Shown in pieces: positions 38,101 to 53,100 of a stretch of 64,000 nt of DNA. How positions within the stretch are numbered: the stretch's first letter is position 1; every line of letters starts with the position of its first letter. Origin of the DNA: Stomoxys calcitrans (taxonomy: Eukaryota > Arthropoda > Insecta > Diptera > Muscidae); assembly GCF_963082655.1 (NCBI RefSeq), contig NC_081556.1, positions 1,426,001 through 1,490,000 of the forward strand. Reading direction: 5' to 3'. The notes under the pieces were generated by a model. That model saw nothing but the letters and a program-made list of their open reading frames with translations, was not told where the DNA came from and did not search any database. The translations under genes were made by a program, and so were the position numbers.

Positions 38101-41100
38101 CAGAAGCCTTGGTCTGTCGCTGGTATCACAATGGACTTAAAATTGTCTAAGTGAGTCTGTAAAGGACCGCCACTCTTACCTAACCTTATATCCATAAAAG
38201 CTCCGCATACATACAAGTCCCAGAAATAATAAGTGAGGCTTGGAAAAATACCTTACACCTTTCGGTTAAACTTCATATTATCGGAACCATCGAGTGCGTC
38301 AAGGGCCTTAGGAATGGTAGCAGTCCCATAGACACTTGTCCCAAATTTGAATATCAGATTCGTACACGGATAGGCATTGCACAGTGGGAAGAAATCGTAA
38401 AAACTAATAAAAAAAATATGCCGTGTGACAACGGGTAGAGATATCTTTTTAAAATTTGAAATGGTTAGATCTGAGCTATTAGTGAGATTGTTTGCAAAAT
38501 ATCATGGCCATATGTTGTTCGGGCGCCTTTTGGTAGGCCCCTAAATTTGGGTCACCACTCTCCTCAATCAAAAATGTGTCTGGCGCCATGTCCCACATAT
38601 TTTTTCGAACTCGTGGAGTTAAAAGGGTTCCCCAGGCCCGGGTGGCATATCATCATTTGTCTTGCGCAAGTGTTCTTCGACGCTTGCTCGTCCATTACGC
38701 AAACTTTTCAACCTTGCCTACCGTGCGGGAAGGTTGCGAACGTTCAGCCAATACCCAAGAAGGGTGAGGCGAATAATTGTTCGGGCGCCTTTTGGTAGGC
38801 CCCTAAATTTGGGTCACCTCGGTATGGATAGTGCTCAAAAAATTCTAAGAAAAGAACGAATAAAGCTATCCCAATTTTTTTTGAATTATGCATATAAAAG
38901 TGTCTTTAAAAACAAAAAATAAACCCTGCTCGATTTTTTTTTTTAAAATTCCCAAAATACCTCTTTCGTGCAGAGATCAACCAACCACTTTCCTTAATCG
39001 AAAATGTGTCTGGCGCCATGTCCCACATATTTTTTCGAACTCGTGGAGTTAAAAGGGTTCCCCAGGCCCGGGTGGCATATCATTTGTCTTTGTCATGCGC
39101 AAGTGTTCTTCGACGCTTGCTCGTCCATTACGCAAACTTTTCAACCTTGCCTACCGTGCGGGAAGGTTGCGAACGTTCAGCCAATATTCAAGAAGGGTGA
39201 GGCGAACAACCCTGCACCCCAGGGCTTTGTCCTTTCTCCTTCCTTAATCAGATATAGAATCCGATCTACTAATTTGCGCATGACAGTTATCTCTGTCATT
39301 CGTATTCATTCGACCATAGGCCGAGTCTTCGAGAGATTGATTTGCTGACCATTTTTGAATGGGGTCGAGTGAATCGAGTAGATTTTAATGCACGGAAGAC
39401 TCAGTGCTGTTTTGCTGCCCCATTACGATCATCTTTGTCTATCAACGGTATAGATGTTGAGCAATCAGAAACTCTTGATGTTCAGGGCATGAAAATACAA
39501 AGTGATATCCGTTGGGCTAAACAAGTTTTTGAAGTATCGAAAGAATCATTCAAGTGCTTAGGCTTCCTTAAACGGTGTAAGAATTACTTCACTCCTTTTG
39601 ATTTTGTATTCATCTGATATTCTTATTCCTGATGTAAGGATGTCTGTCAGAGATACTAGACATTCCAGGAACTCACACCCGTTTGTAATTGATTGGCCAG
39701 CGGACCGAACAATACATTATAGAGAGAATTTTCATTTTGCCCAAACCGTTCGTACGTGCAATAGACTTGCGGCTCATGAATACATATCAATGAGTGCAGT
39801 GCGATTCAAGTTTAAGACAGGGGTCCGAACGGCATACCGCAGTGCGACACCTCTTTGGAGAGAAGGTTTTACATGACATTGTACCTCACAAATGTCGCCA
39901 GCATTAGGAGGGGAAAATAAACGCTGACAATTTTTTTCTAATGTTCCTGGCAGGATGCGAACCAAATCGCGTTGCGTCATAGGCAGACTTGCTAACCTCT
40001 GCGCTACTAAGGTATCAATAATGCAACACTTTTATAATCTACACTACGTTGGCTTTCACTAATGTACCGCTTTGCATAAAAGTATCCAATTGGCTCAGTT
40101 AAATTGAATCGCTCAGGGATTCTTATCGATATACGGTGGTTTTGAAAGGCCTAGCCGAACTTAATGCATTAAAACTCCTTGCAGCTCTTAATGTTCCATA
40201 ATAAGCATTTTTATTTAAAACAAGGTAGCTTTTTTCTAGATGGTTAGCTTCAGAAATTACTTCCCCATCCTCCTCCAAACGCCCCTTCATATTGATAATG
40301 CTAAACTGTCATTAAACCTTATGTAGATCCAACTGAAAATTTATTAAATTACCCCCCCTTTACAAAAACATTTATGCTAATTTTCACATTTGTCCAACTT
40401 GTCTTGTCTATCCACAGGAAGGCTACACCGATCCGCCCTCAACGTCATCGATAAGTCGTTTGTTGCGTGGAAACGATCGCAGCAGTGATGATGGGCGCAA
40501 AGACTACAGCATTCATGGCATACTTGGCGGTAAGTTACCAAAGGGCAGCAGATAGCAGCATGAAAAACTACTACAAACCAAAATTGGGCTTAATTAATTG
40601 AAACACCTTCCAAAAGGTCTAGGAAATACAAAATAGACGCACTTACACACACACACTTGTTGGTTTGTCCCCTCAAATATTTGGATAGAATCGAAGACCA
40701 TCGACCAGAAAAACATGAGCGACAGACGAACGGACAGACGGACGGACCAAAATAGAAATCACTTTTATTGATCAAATTATAGATCATTTATTTGATAATT
40801 TGAAAATCATCATCAAATCATTTGTTGCACAAATCAACAGCCGGCGGCATTTGCCCTTTGATCGTCTTAGAGCAACTCCAGCAACAATAATAGCCAGCCG
40901 AAAAAAAGTGCCGCTTTACGAATTAAATCTCCTCCACACACACACAGTGTGGAAGCGCTGAGCTGGCTGCTGCTGCCTGCCTCTGCTGGCAAGGTAGTGA
41001 AGGTTTAAACGAACGAAACACAATCGGATCATGGTCCAGAGATTTTCTTTCCATTTGGTTCTCATCAGCGAGCATCAAAAACAACAACGCAGCACATCAA

Positions 41101-44100
41101 CCCACAAATGTGTAACATTTCATACTGGGGCTCAAACGCTCGCCGATCGTCAAAGGCAAGTGTCGATGATGACACCTTAGAAAATGATAATGATTTGCTT
41201 GTTTTTCTTTGGGACGCTGCAAAGCAACGTCGACATCGATCGACAGTTTCCATCGCCTCTAATAAGCCAAATTCCGAAAAGAAGGAAAAAAAAAACTAAA
41301 CCCAGTTACATTCATACCAGCCACACACGCATGCCCTCCCTCCCTCCCTACGCCGCACACATCACTTGGTGCGGAGATGAAAAAAATAAACAGGCTAATT
41401 CTATAAATATGCAAAGTCATGCGATAAACGATCTATAAAAATGTCTGTTTTCCTCTCTCTCTCTCTCTCTCTCTCGCTCGCTTGCTCTCTCTACTAGAAG
41501 GGAGTAGAAGAAGATGAAGCAGCAGCAGTCAACTGTAGCTGAGCTGGGTAATAATGAAACGCACCGATAAAACACTTTGGAGATTCACAGCTCGAACATA
41601 AAAAGCGATCGTGTAAAAGTGTTAATGACCAAAAACGCTTGTTATTGTTAACAAAATTGAGTAGAAAATTGTGTTAAAATTATAACAAAAAACTCAAACA
41701 ACGACCAAGAAAAATAATAATAATAACAATAACTATACTCGCCAGCATACAACATGCAGGGCTACACAACTCCTCATATCAAAGTCAAGGCAATCAAAAC
41801 GATCATCGATCGACCGGAGTGATCATTAATTACCCCCAAATGCAGTGACGGGACTTTTTTTTATACAAAAAAAAGGATTTAGCATAGCACAAACCTGCTA
41901 CAAAACAGGCTCCATTGATTTTTCCAATGCCTTAAGAAAGCAAAGATCAAAGGCCCAACCGACCCTAGACTAAAAGTCAGGTTAACACATGTGGCCCAGA
42001 ACAAGTGGTAATGTTTTGCAAATAGTTCCGTGCCGCTGCTTTCACACGCTGGTGCACTTAGATATGGATGGGAAAATGGCCTTTGGGAAATTTGCTGAAA
42101 ACTGACTTCGGCACTATTTGGTGGCTGTTGTGATGCACCCTAATATGGAGTATGCAATGCCTTTTGTTTGTCATCGTTTTGGTTGGGTTTGTTTGCTTGC
42201 TCTTGCTCTTTGTCTTGTTGCATGAATGGCCAAATGGCCGAGGAATGAATGGAAGATGTTTGTTGGCCCCTGTTTCGGTGACAATATTTTGACATCTTTA
42301 AAGGCTCATATGAAAGCAAATGACCTTGTTTGTCGTCGGCGGCATTCTTAGCAGCAATCAAAGGCAATTGTTGGGCTTGCATACAAAAGACTTTCGCATC
42401 GAACAGAATGTTCATAAATAAAAATAAGTAGTGCTACTCATTGCAGAATGTTTGCCAAAGTCAGTGACATTTTTTTAGATTTCAGTAAGAATGAGAACAT
42501 TAACAATAAGGGTAATGGCGGAGTGTCTTTTGAAAAAGAATAAAAATCGTCAACTAGGAAACTTTTAATAGAACATTACAGCAATTTAGGGTTTTTATAC
42601 CCAACACCATAAGATGGGGGGTATTCTAATCTATACACGTCTAGAAAGAGAATATGACCGCTCTCCCGTTCTGAGATTTAATGCGAAAATGTGGAAGAAA
42701 AATATCTTTGGCCCAACAGTCGCAAAATTTTACCTACAAGCTACAAACTTCATGGAAGTTAGCAGCACCAGATTCCAGCATCGACTACATGGCTGCCACC
42801 CGATCAAAACATAAAAAAATTAAAGAGACCATGTTGTGATAGATGGAAGGCATTCAAGCAGCGTGTTATGTTAGCTTGAAAACAGGGTGCTGATATTAAT
42901 CCGCCCCATGCCACTGTGGACATACACCTAAGCCAGTAACCTCGAAAAACTTACAGAATTCTTGTTTTCCATGCCACTCCAATAAGCTGGTTCATGTCTG
43001 GTGTTGTGTCCCCCACCCCCAGAATGAATGGAGAAGCTCCGATGGAAGGATCAAAGAGTAAAAGACATCTCGAAACTTGGTGTCAGAGATTTTAAAAGGA
43101 GCGCAGAAGATCGAGGCCCTTGAAACGTACGACTAGTGGGACAAAGGTTCTGTCATAACCAATTAAACTAAAAGGTTAAACAATTCAAAGAAAAAAATCG
43201 CTTGTTCTTGGTGCCGGGCCAAAATACCGACAGAGTGTAAGAAGGAGATTAACGCCTTCTCCTGAGAAGGATTGATCGGTCTGCATCATTTGGGTGCAAG
43301 GCCATAGAAGAGTAAGGGGTAATTAGAATATTAGAAAGCAGACGAGTTGGCAGTGAAGGCCGAAGGATTGCCGTCCACTAACTTGGTTAACCCGAAGCAT
43401 TTCGGGTCGACGCAGTCCGAGTAAACGGCGTGGGCGACGAATGTACATGTCACTCTGTGGATCATCGAAACGGTCGGTAGGACGACGAAAATCCTATGGG
43501 GAGATCAGGATAGTGAGAAGACGAGGCTATTACTGAAAGGAAGTAGGAAGGAGGTCAGTGAAGCTTTCGGTACGTATCATAACGGAGCACATAGGACTAT
43601 GAGTTCACTTGTGCAAAATCGGTGCTACAATAATAGCATGTTTAGGGCATGCGGGGAAGATTATGAGACGTTGGAGCATTTCATATGTCATTGCCCGACT
43701 TTCGGACACAATACCAGACATGAACCATCTAAGGGACGTGACCTGGAAAACAATTAAGGATTTTGTAAGTAGCACGAAATTCCTAACTTTGATTTTTTCG
43801 AGGTTACTTTTTATACCCACCACCATAGGATGGGGTATACTAATCTAGTCATTCCGTTTGTAAAACCTCGAAACATTCGTCTAAGACCCCACAAAGTATA
43901 TATATTCTTGATCGTCTCGTAGTTCTGAATCGATCTAGTAATGTCCATTCGTCCGTCTGTCGAAATCCCGATAGAGGTCGAACGCATAGAGCTAGCCGCT
44001 TGAAAATTCGCACAGATAGTTAATATCAATGTAGATCGTTGAGGATTGCAAATGGGCCATATCGGTTCAGATTTAGACATAGCTCCCATATAAACCGGTC

Positions 44101-47100
44101 TCCCGACTTGACTTCTGGAGCCCCTAGAAACCTCAATTTTTGTCCAATTGAAATTTTACATGTAGTGTTCCGTTATGACTTCCAACAACTGTGCCAAATA
44201 CGGTCCAAATCAGTCAATAACCTGATATAGCTACGATATAAACCGATCTCTTGATATGACTTCTTGAGCTCCTGGAAGCCGCAATTTTTGTTCGATTTGG
44301 CAGACATTTTGCATTTGGTGTTCTTTTATGACTCCCAACAACTGTCCTAACTTTTTTGAGGAAACAGTTCTGGTTGCCTGCCTAGCCAAACATTGTTCTG
44401 AACAGCCTTTAAGTGTTTTAACGGGCCAACGAATTGCCTTAAAATATTGCCTAGCTTTCATAGAAAGAAATTCAAATTGAATAACTTCTTCCCCCAATTC
44501 AATGGAAAAATATGTCTATTCCTGAGTACGTGTGTGTGTGTGGGGGGGATACAATGACAAGGCCCCAAACCACAACATTGTTTTTTTTTTTTGACCAACT
44601 TACATGAATTGTTATTCTTTGTGTTCATTTTTTTCTTGCCACCAATACCACATAATGATAAAAATTGGATTACATTGATTGATGACAATACATAGGGCTT
44701 CCATAAACTGACAAAGAGATCGTAGATCTACACATAATGAAGGTGAGGTACTTGTGAACCTTAAAACACATTGACCTATGAAAAACAAATATGTTTTAAG
44801 GTGAAAAACTAAAATGGAAATTGAAAAGTGAGGAGACAATATTTAACATAAAACAAAATCTATAAGGCAAAAGAAATGGTTATTGATTGATTGAGGAAAA
44901 AAAAACTAACATAAAAAGTTTCAATAAATCATAAAAAAATCGTATCCTTGTTAAAACCATAGGGCGCTCCGGTAGCCGAGATGGGAGCGTGCTTGGATTG
45001 CTAGTACAGGGGTCGTGGGTTCGATTCCCGCCAGAAGCCTTGGTCTGTCGCTGCTGTGGTATCACAATGGACTTAAAATTGTATAAGTGAGTCTGTAAAG
45101 GACTGCCACTCTTACCTAAACTAACACCATAGTAGCTCCTTTCGAATGGGACTCATATTTTTGTTGTCTTTATTTGGCTGTAATTACAAAGTTGCTGTAA
45201 TTATTCCTTAAGGGATTTCTGTTTCCCAAAAAATCACCTTCAATAGGTTACAAACCCTTTGAAAATTCCAATATACCACCCCAGTGCAGAAAGGGTACAA
45301 AAGTTTCGAAAACAAAAAACCAAAACAATTAAAACAGTAAGCGACCGCACAAAAACTCAGCTACCGACACTCAATTGATCTTGGCCACTGACAAAAGACA
45401 ACCTAAAGTTGCCTAGCTCATGTGTAGCCAGCCCTTGCATCAAATGGCTTTGGTAAAACTTTTTCCCCTTTTTTTATTTGGTTTCGTTTTCAAATGTGTG
45501 ACAGGTGTTGTTGTTGTTGCTGCTATATTCCAAGGAAAAATCCCATATCGAAACATGACAGTTTAAAGTTTAATCGTCATCAATGGCAGCAATGACTCCC
45601 TCGAGGGGGACAAACCCCGAAAAAGGGGGGAGCCCCAACACTTAAGTCTCCATATAGGTCTTAGAAAGAGTAGCATTGGGCATATGTTTTGAAAAAAATT
45701 CAAATTTGTAATCAATATCAATTTGACAACAAACAGCAATCAAAAGAATCAAAAGCTACGATTGACAATGAACGCTTACAGCCCTCCACCTATCCATCGA
45801 TCTATCTGTACATGTCCATTTAACAATTTATCAAAATCCCACGAAATCTGCAGCAAGACGGCGGCGGCGGCTAAACATGCGAGTACAAATATTGATGACG
45901 GCTGTGGCTTATTCCACTCGGTGCTACTCCCTTAAAGTGCCAATCACAGAGTAGCTACGCGCATGCTCAGTTGCCATAAACAGTAGTCCGTTTTAAGCAT
46001 TTGAATGATGTTCAAATTATGTTAATTTCCATGCTTTTTCGGCATTTTTAACTTTTTTATTGTCTTATCTCCCAAAATAAAAAAAAAGCCGGCAAGGCAA
46101 AATTGGTGTTAAGCAACAACGAAGCGAACCGAAAGAGGTTGTAATTTAATATGGCATTAATAAATTGATATCTGATACTTGCTCACATCCGACTATCAAC
46201 ATTTGAACGCCCATTTTCAACACCTCTTTAGCAGTGGCTATGCTGCGGGTGCTTAATTTCAATTAAATGCTCAATGTATTGGTAATGATGCCAAGGCAAT
46301 CAGAGTGGAAGTGTAGAATGTTCTCTTGGTGAGATATTCGGAAATTCCTTGTAACTAAAAATTCTCTTTGGCTGTATGTTTGTATGTCTTAATCCCCCCT
46401 TAGCAAGATATCTCTCTACAGATCAATAAAATTTGATATTTATGGATTAAAATCATCATTAATGTATTTTTTATCTTTCTCCAAATTAGCAAAGTGGCTA
46501 CTGTAAACCACTTGTGTTTGTGTGGTCCATAATTTATGGCTTCTCTTGGCATTTGCCATTTTCTTATGACTTCATTCCCAAATGCTAATAATATGATTCA
46601 TTAAGTTTTGAAAACAATGTTGAGTTTTATAGAGAAATATTTGAATAAGGGAAGATAAAAACTTTCCGACGGGTTTGGGAAATACCATTTGCCGGCGGTC
46701 ATGTCTACTTTATGATGCAAATCTCGATTTATAGATAATTGTTATCGGTAATCATATGATCTCGATAACAATGCAGTACAGTTTTATTTATTTTTTTTTA
46801 TTAATTTCTTACGTCCTTTCCGTCCTATATATGCAATACAAAGATATGCAACGGCTCTCGCTGATGCTCCGTGTGCCCAGGTTCGATCATTGAGCATTGA
46901 GTTTCGAAAAAGAAACAACAAATAATTGTGAAATTTAATGATCTTCGGCCTAGCAGGAAAAAAAATTGAAAATGAAAAGATTCGGCAAATCCCGGCCGGG
47001 ATACGAACCTGAGAACAAGGAGGTACAGCGAGAGCCCTTGCCGTTGTCCAGCGTTCAAAGCCATCAATAAACAGAATCATGTGCACCATGGAAGCAATGT

Positions 47101-50100
47101 ATTTGTCGCAGAAAAAGTCTGTCATTACACGAAAACACATGCATTGGGAAATAGTACAGCTAATAGACAGGGATGTCGAGCGTGGTTAATGTGGCAATTG
47201 TATCGTATAGGCGTTTTCGCAATAAATGCGATACAAATACAACATACGCACGGCTCTTGAAGCCATCTCACCTAATATGGTGGTTGCTATCTCTGGCTTT
47301 CATTTACCATTTGCAAAGAAAATCTCCGATCATTGAGCTCGTCTCGAAAGGGAAACAAACAAAAATTGTGAAATTTAATGATCTTCGCCCTTACAGGCAA
47401 AAAACTTGAATTCTTTGGTTATTAAGAGATCTAAAAATGCAATGTTTCAACGCTTGATAAATCCCAGGCTCATATAGGTTTTATTCATATTTAGAGAAAT
47501 ATGTTAACTTACTGAAAATCTTTCCAGAACATATGACTTGCACTGAATAGGACTAAATACAGCAATAGTGAACGGAAGGTAGACCAACTCTATTGCTTTC
47601 CTTAAACATCGTCGAAATATTGGTTACGTCGTACTTTACTATCTTTGCTTCACGGTGTATGATTTTTGTATCTTCGTCTTCTTATTTATAATGTGAGAAC
47701 GACTATCTAATGTTAGAATGTCGCTCAGTAGCCTCACGAGTTCTATCTTTGAGGTCTTGAGTATCGCAAGCACTCGGTATTTAAGCAAGAGCCGATGCCG
47801 GCCGGCTTTTCACTGAGACTCTCCACTCGGAACCGCTGATTGTCCGCAATTGCAGTTGCAGCAAGCCCGTGTACGGAGCATCCAATAGATGTGCCGTCTA
47901 CAAACAACAGAAATGGTATTCACTAGTTTTGGAAATGTTTTCTCTTCAGCCTCTGCCACAGGATATGTGATCTAAAATCTAGATTTCGATCAATGCAGAT
48001 GTCGGTGTAACAAATTGCAAAAGTGATTTAAGTGCATAACCGAATTAAATTTTGAATTCCTTGCAGCCTTCCCTCACATTGACAACAATTGAAAATGTGT
48101 CTAAATGCTGTTAAATATTGCGGTAATTTGTTTTATTTTCCTTTGCTTCCTTCCATACAACTCTGCGATTGTGTGACCTGACCGACCGAGTCAAACCCAC
48201 TTCACGTGTGAAAACAACCTTTGGACTAACAAAAGATCTAAAAAACCGCCAAGTCAAGAAGATCAAGTTAACACCAAGCTGAAGAAAAAAACTACCAAAT
48301 CACTTGAGCTAATTAATAATTTTCAAAAAAAAAGAAACCAAATAAACGAAATCAAGATGAAAGGAATTTAAGAAGGAGCGAACAGCAAAACATTCCCATT
48401 GTAATGTTCAGACAGAACGGAACCTTTTGTGTGAACCTTGAAAGACAAAAAAACAAACCAAAACACAACAAGAGGAGAGAATAGCCCAAGAAACACTCCC
48501 TCCTCCTCGTCTCATTGGCTCTTCATTTCAATACAAGGACACAAATGTCGTAACATTTGCCAGGATGTGCGGCATACTTTGCTGCAGTTTTTGGCCTTTT
48601 GTTGCACGCAAACAGGTTATGCTTCTCCACCCCAGCCATGCGAAGAAAGTGTTGTTTGGCCCAAACTGAATTGTCTCTATTGTATTGAGGATGACGAAGA
48701 GAAAGAGCAGATCTTAAGGATCTTTGATGAGACACAAAGACGCCTCCCAACAGTTAATTTTGCAAGGCAGGACGGCAAACGTTTGATGTGCTGCCACATA
48801 ACTTTTTTTTGGCTACAAAGGCGTTAAATGTTGCAATACTCAGTCTTTTTTTCACTTTACCCCACACACGCACAAACGCTCGTAGCCCAGTGAGAGCAAA
48901 AAGAGAGGGTTTAGTAAAGTAACCGAATGGCTCTTTGGCAATGTTGCCAACTGTTGTTGCCGAATGACTCTTTGACAATGTTGCCATCACAACACAAAAG
49001 GACAAATACTAAAGCAAATAATACATATATATAACGAAAGAAGGAATAATAAAAAGTATATCACCAAAAAAAAAAAAAATAAAAAAATGCTAAAATAAAT
49101 TGAAATGCAATAAAATAATGAAAAACAAAAATAAACTAAATTAAAATAAATGCAAAAATATTATACATAATAATAACATAAAATGAAGCCAAACTAAAAA
49201 AAATAAAGAATAAGTTTAAGTTTAAGATCAAACAAAACAAACACAAACTAAAATAACAAATAAAATAAATATAAATAAAACTAAAATAAATAAAATAATA
49301 TAAAATAAATTAAAATTAAATATAAAAAAATAAAATAAAATATAAAAAAATTAAATAAACTAAATAAAACAAAATAAATAAAATAAAAAAATGTAAAATA
49401 AAACAAAATAAACGAATTTAAATAAAACGAAGATTTCTCGGTAACTGGTTTTTTGGCATTGTGTGTGTTGTTGATGATAGATATTCTTTATACCCTACAC
49501 CAGCACTTTTGCAAATGTCACTTCTTTGATCCAAATAAGAACGCTATTGATTTTGGCAAAAATAGGTCCAGATTTAGATATATCCCTTATATATACCTTT
49601 CATCCGATATACATCCGATTTGGCCTATAAAAGCTGTAGAAGCCACTGTTTTGACCCGATCCTTACAAAATATGCATGAGGGGCGTCATCCCAATATGTG
49701 TGCAAAATTTCATCCATATTTGATGTATCAATATGCCTGCAAAATTTCATTAAAATCGGTTCATATTTATATGTAGCTCCCATGTATATATTTTAGTCGA
49801 TATTCGCCTTTAAAACTGGGGTTGCCAGAATTTCGGTCCTTTTGTTCAAACATCTTGCTTTTCTATTCGATATATCAGTAAGTATGCAAAATTAAAGTCT
49901 GATAAGATTTAGACATAGGTTCTATTTATTAGAAGTAGTAGGAAGTCTCGGTGGTGTAAAGTATTATATGGTCGGCTGCGCACGACTTTAACCTTTCCTT
50001 ATTGGTTTTGATTTACTGCGCTCCAAGAAAGGTACCCCCATATGATCCAATGTTTGGCTCAAAGAGGCAAAAGCATGTAATCTTTTTGGGGCAAAGCGAA

Positions 50101-53100
50101 CTGAAAGTAAAGCATTGGTTTGCTTTGAAATCGCGATATCCGTTCTTTATCCCAATAGCAACCAAATTTTGTCTAAAACTTTTTAAAAATGGTTTTCATT
50201 TTGGTTTCCATACTTAATTGAAAAAAACAAGTAAAAGAGTGCTAAGATCAGCCGGGCCAAATCTTATATACCCTCCACCATAGATCGCATTAGCTAAGTT
50301 CTTTGTCCGTCATCTCTTTATAGGTAAAACAAGTTCTTTGCCCGGCATCTCTTTATAAGCAAACAGAGGATAATGATAAGAATTGCGTCCTAAATGGGCT
50401 CAAGAAGTAAAATCACGAAATGGGTTTGTATGGGAGCTATATCAGGTAATGGACCGATTCGAATAAATTTGGCTCGCATGGTGAAGGTCAAAATATCAGC
50501 TAAATCGGATAAGATTTGCGTCCTCCTGAGGATCAAGAAATATAATCCGGGGATAAGTTTATATAGGAGGTATATCAAGTTATAAACAGTTGTTGAAAGT
50601 CATAAATAAACCATGCCAAATCCCACAACAGTAAGTCAATAAATAGATATTGTCCTCATATAAACCGATATCCCGATTTGACTTCTTGAGCCACTTTACA
50701 GCTATTTAGATGAATCGATAATTGTCAGTACCTTAGATGAATACACTTTCCTCTATTAAAGAAAATAGGTAACTCTACTCATAATGCATATAGATATAAA
50801 AAATGTCCCCCCTAAGCCAACGGTGATTGCGCAAAAAGTCAGGTTTTACACACCTCGTTATGCATATACTTGGTTGGTGTGTGGTCTTTTTTTACAAAAC
50901 ATGCATAAATGCGTGAGTGTGTGTAGATATGGGCAATATAATCATGTGTAGCCTTTTTTCTCTCTCTTCCCCCAAGCTCTTTGGGATTTTAAGCGCTACA
51001 TTTCACATCTCATAACAGCAGGAAGGAACAAGAGATGAAAAAGACCAAGAGAGAGAGAGAGAAAGCACACACCCTCGAGAAAACTACTTAACGATGAGGC
51101 CTTTTTAATTCAATTCTTAAATTCGTTTATGTTCATATCGTGTTGTTCGCTGCAATCTTTTATAAACTTCAATAAAAAGTGTCAACCAAACAAAAGCCTT
51201 GTCGGCGTTGCATGCAGCGTTCACACACACGCACACACACACTTGTGGGCTTCCCACATGTATATATTATATGCATAGGTGTTCAAATGTACCGCCACAA
51301 TGCGGCATCTTTAGTTCCCAGCAGGGTGTCCTGTACGGTGGTTTTCATCTCTTTGTCTCTGTCGGTGTTTTCCCATTTCATATGGCTGCCGTTGAGATGG
51401 ACCCTACAATGAACCACCTCTGGGGCTGGACAATGCCATTGGTTTGAGTTGACTCTTGGTGTTGTTTAATATGGTGGAATTCGATTAGTTACAAAACATT
51501 TTATTAATGTTTTATGGCATGGCATAGACACAAGATATCCTCGCCCAAAGTGGTGTGTGAACGACCCTTTCTTCTTCTACAAGCGACAGACATTAGGCAT
51601 TGGGTCAGAGTTTATTAAACAATAAAATAGAGACCCCACAAAATAATGGAGAGTTGAGGACAATAACAAAATCGATCGCTTTTGTGGTGGCCCCATTAAA
51701 AAGAGCATTAAAGAGACTTTTAAAAACTATTATACAATGTGTTAATAAATTTTGAAGAAGAAGAAAAACTGTTTTAAAGATGTTTGAATACATAAGTGAC
51801 ACTTAAATTGTTGATAAAAATTTGCAAAGAATTTAAAGTTTGATTTCATATTACTCTTTGACTTCACTGGGCATTCAAATGAAAGAGAAATATAATCTCA
51901 TTTCGCAGAAGAGAGAAAGTCACTTATCACTGAAGTAACCATTCTGTTTCAGCTAAACATTTGATAGAAATTAGCTTAAACATTTAATGTGATATAATGA
52001 GAGAGAGGGCTGCCAGATTTGTTGATTTTACGTCATTTTGCAGATTTTTAGCTTCAAAACTGGCATAGTAAAAATGCCGATTTTTTGATGTTAACCGATT
52101 TAAAGGTTTCTACATCCATAAGTCAAATCGGACCATGTTTGGTTTTAGTTGTCTAAACGAATAATGATATCCACTTGGAAATTTGCACACTTACCTCTTA
52201 TTGATGTGGGTCGTTAAGGAATGCAAGAAAGAATGTTAATAGAAAGTATCAATACCCGATTTGATTTATTTTCATCAAACTAGTCCAGTTAAAAATTACA
52301 CAATCCTTTGAAATTAATCTGGCAGCCCTGGCGGTAGCTCAATTTACAAAAGAGAAAACATAACTTCTCATTTAAGCAACTTTTCCCAGGGATAATAATT
52401 TTGATACTTTTCAAACATCGGAAGTACCACGATACACCGCGAGTCATTTGGTACTTTTCGACAAGGCTGAAGTGCAGTATTCGTATTCTACTCAGGCTTG
52501 GGTGCATATGAAGGCTACGTCGAAATATAAATCTATGGGGACCATTTTTGAAAAATATATATATGCTATTGAAACGCTTCAAACATTCGTGGGAGAGTAA
52601 GATCAGAGACAGGGGTTTAGACAGGATTTGTGAGCATTTTATGGTGTCCAAAAAAATGTCTCAATAAACTCGAAATTTTGTGCTCGTTGACCAAAACAAA
52701 TGTAGCCCCAATACCGGGTGTAGTTTTCGTTTATTATGGCCTTGCCTATAGAGAGTGCAAAAATTTTGAATTTCTTAAGGCCTAAACAAAATGAACGCGT
52801 TGGGGATCGTTGCGTTGGAAAATTCAACTCTGCAAACAAATGTCTAAAAATCAACTCGCAAAAGTTAAACAATTTTTAGCTTTCACGACTAAAAGCACTT
52901 CTTCTTTGTTCTCTCGTTTGTATTTCTCTTTCTCTTATTTTACGTGCACACGTACACACACACGAGTGCAAGATCTCTCTCAATTTACCTGTACACATGC
53001 ACACACGAGCGCAAGTTTCTTAGGTTGTGTTGAGAACAATGTGATTTTTGAAATGACATCTTAATGACGAGATGTCGTATTTGCGGCTGTTGCAAAAATG

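Noticed and set aside
38031..38105. tRNA gene (GGTTCGATTCCCGCC)
   Set aside because: A second copy at 44962 carries the same non-tRNA tail; it is a SINE.
41752..41821. Alternative first exon beginning [10 protein letters not shown]
   Set aside because: Only a short frame; no clear splice donor in phase with exon 4 was found.
48438..48827. 129-codon ORF as a nested gene
   Set aside because: No domain, low-complexity start, overlapping frames on the other strand and no promoter or poly(A) evidence.
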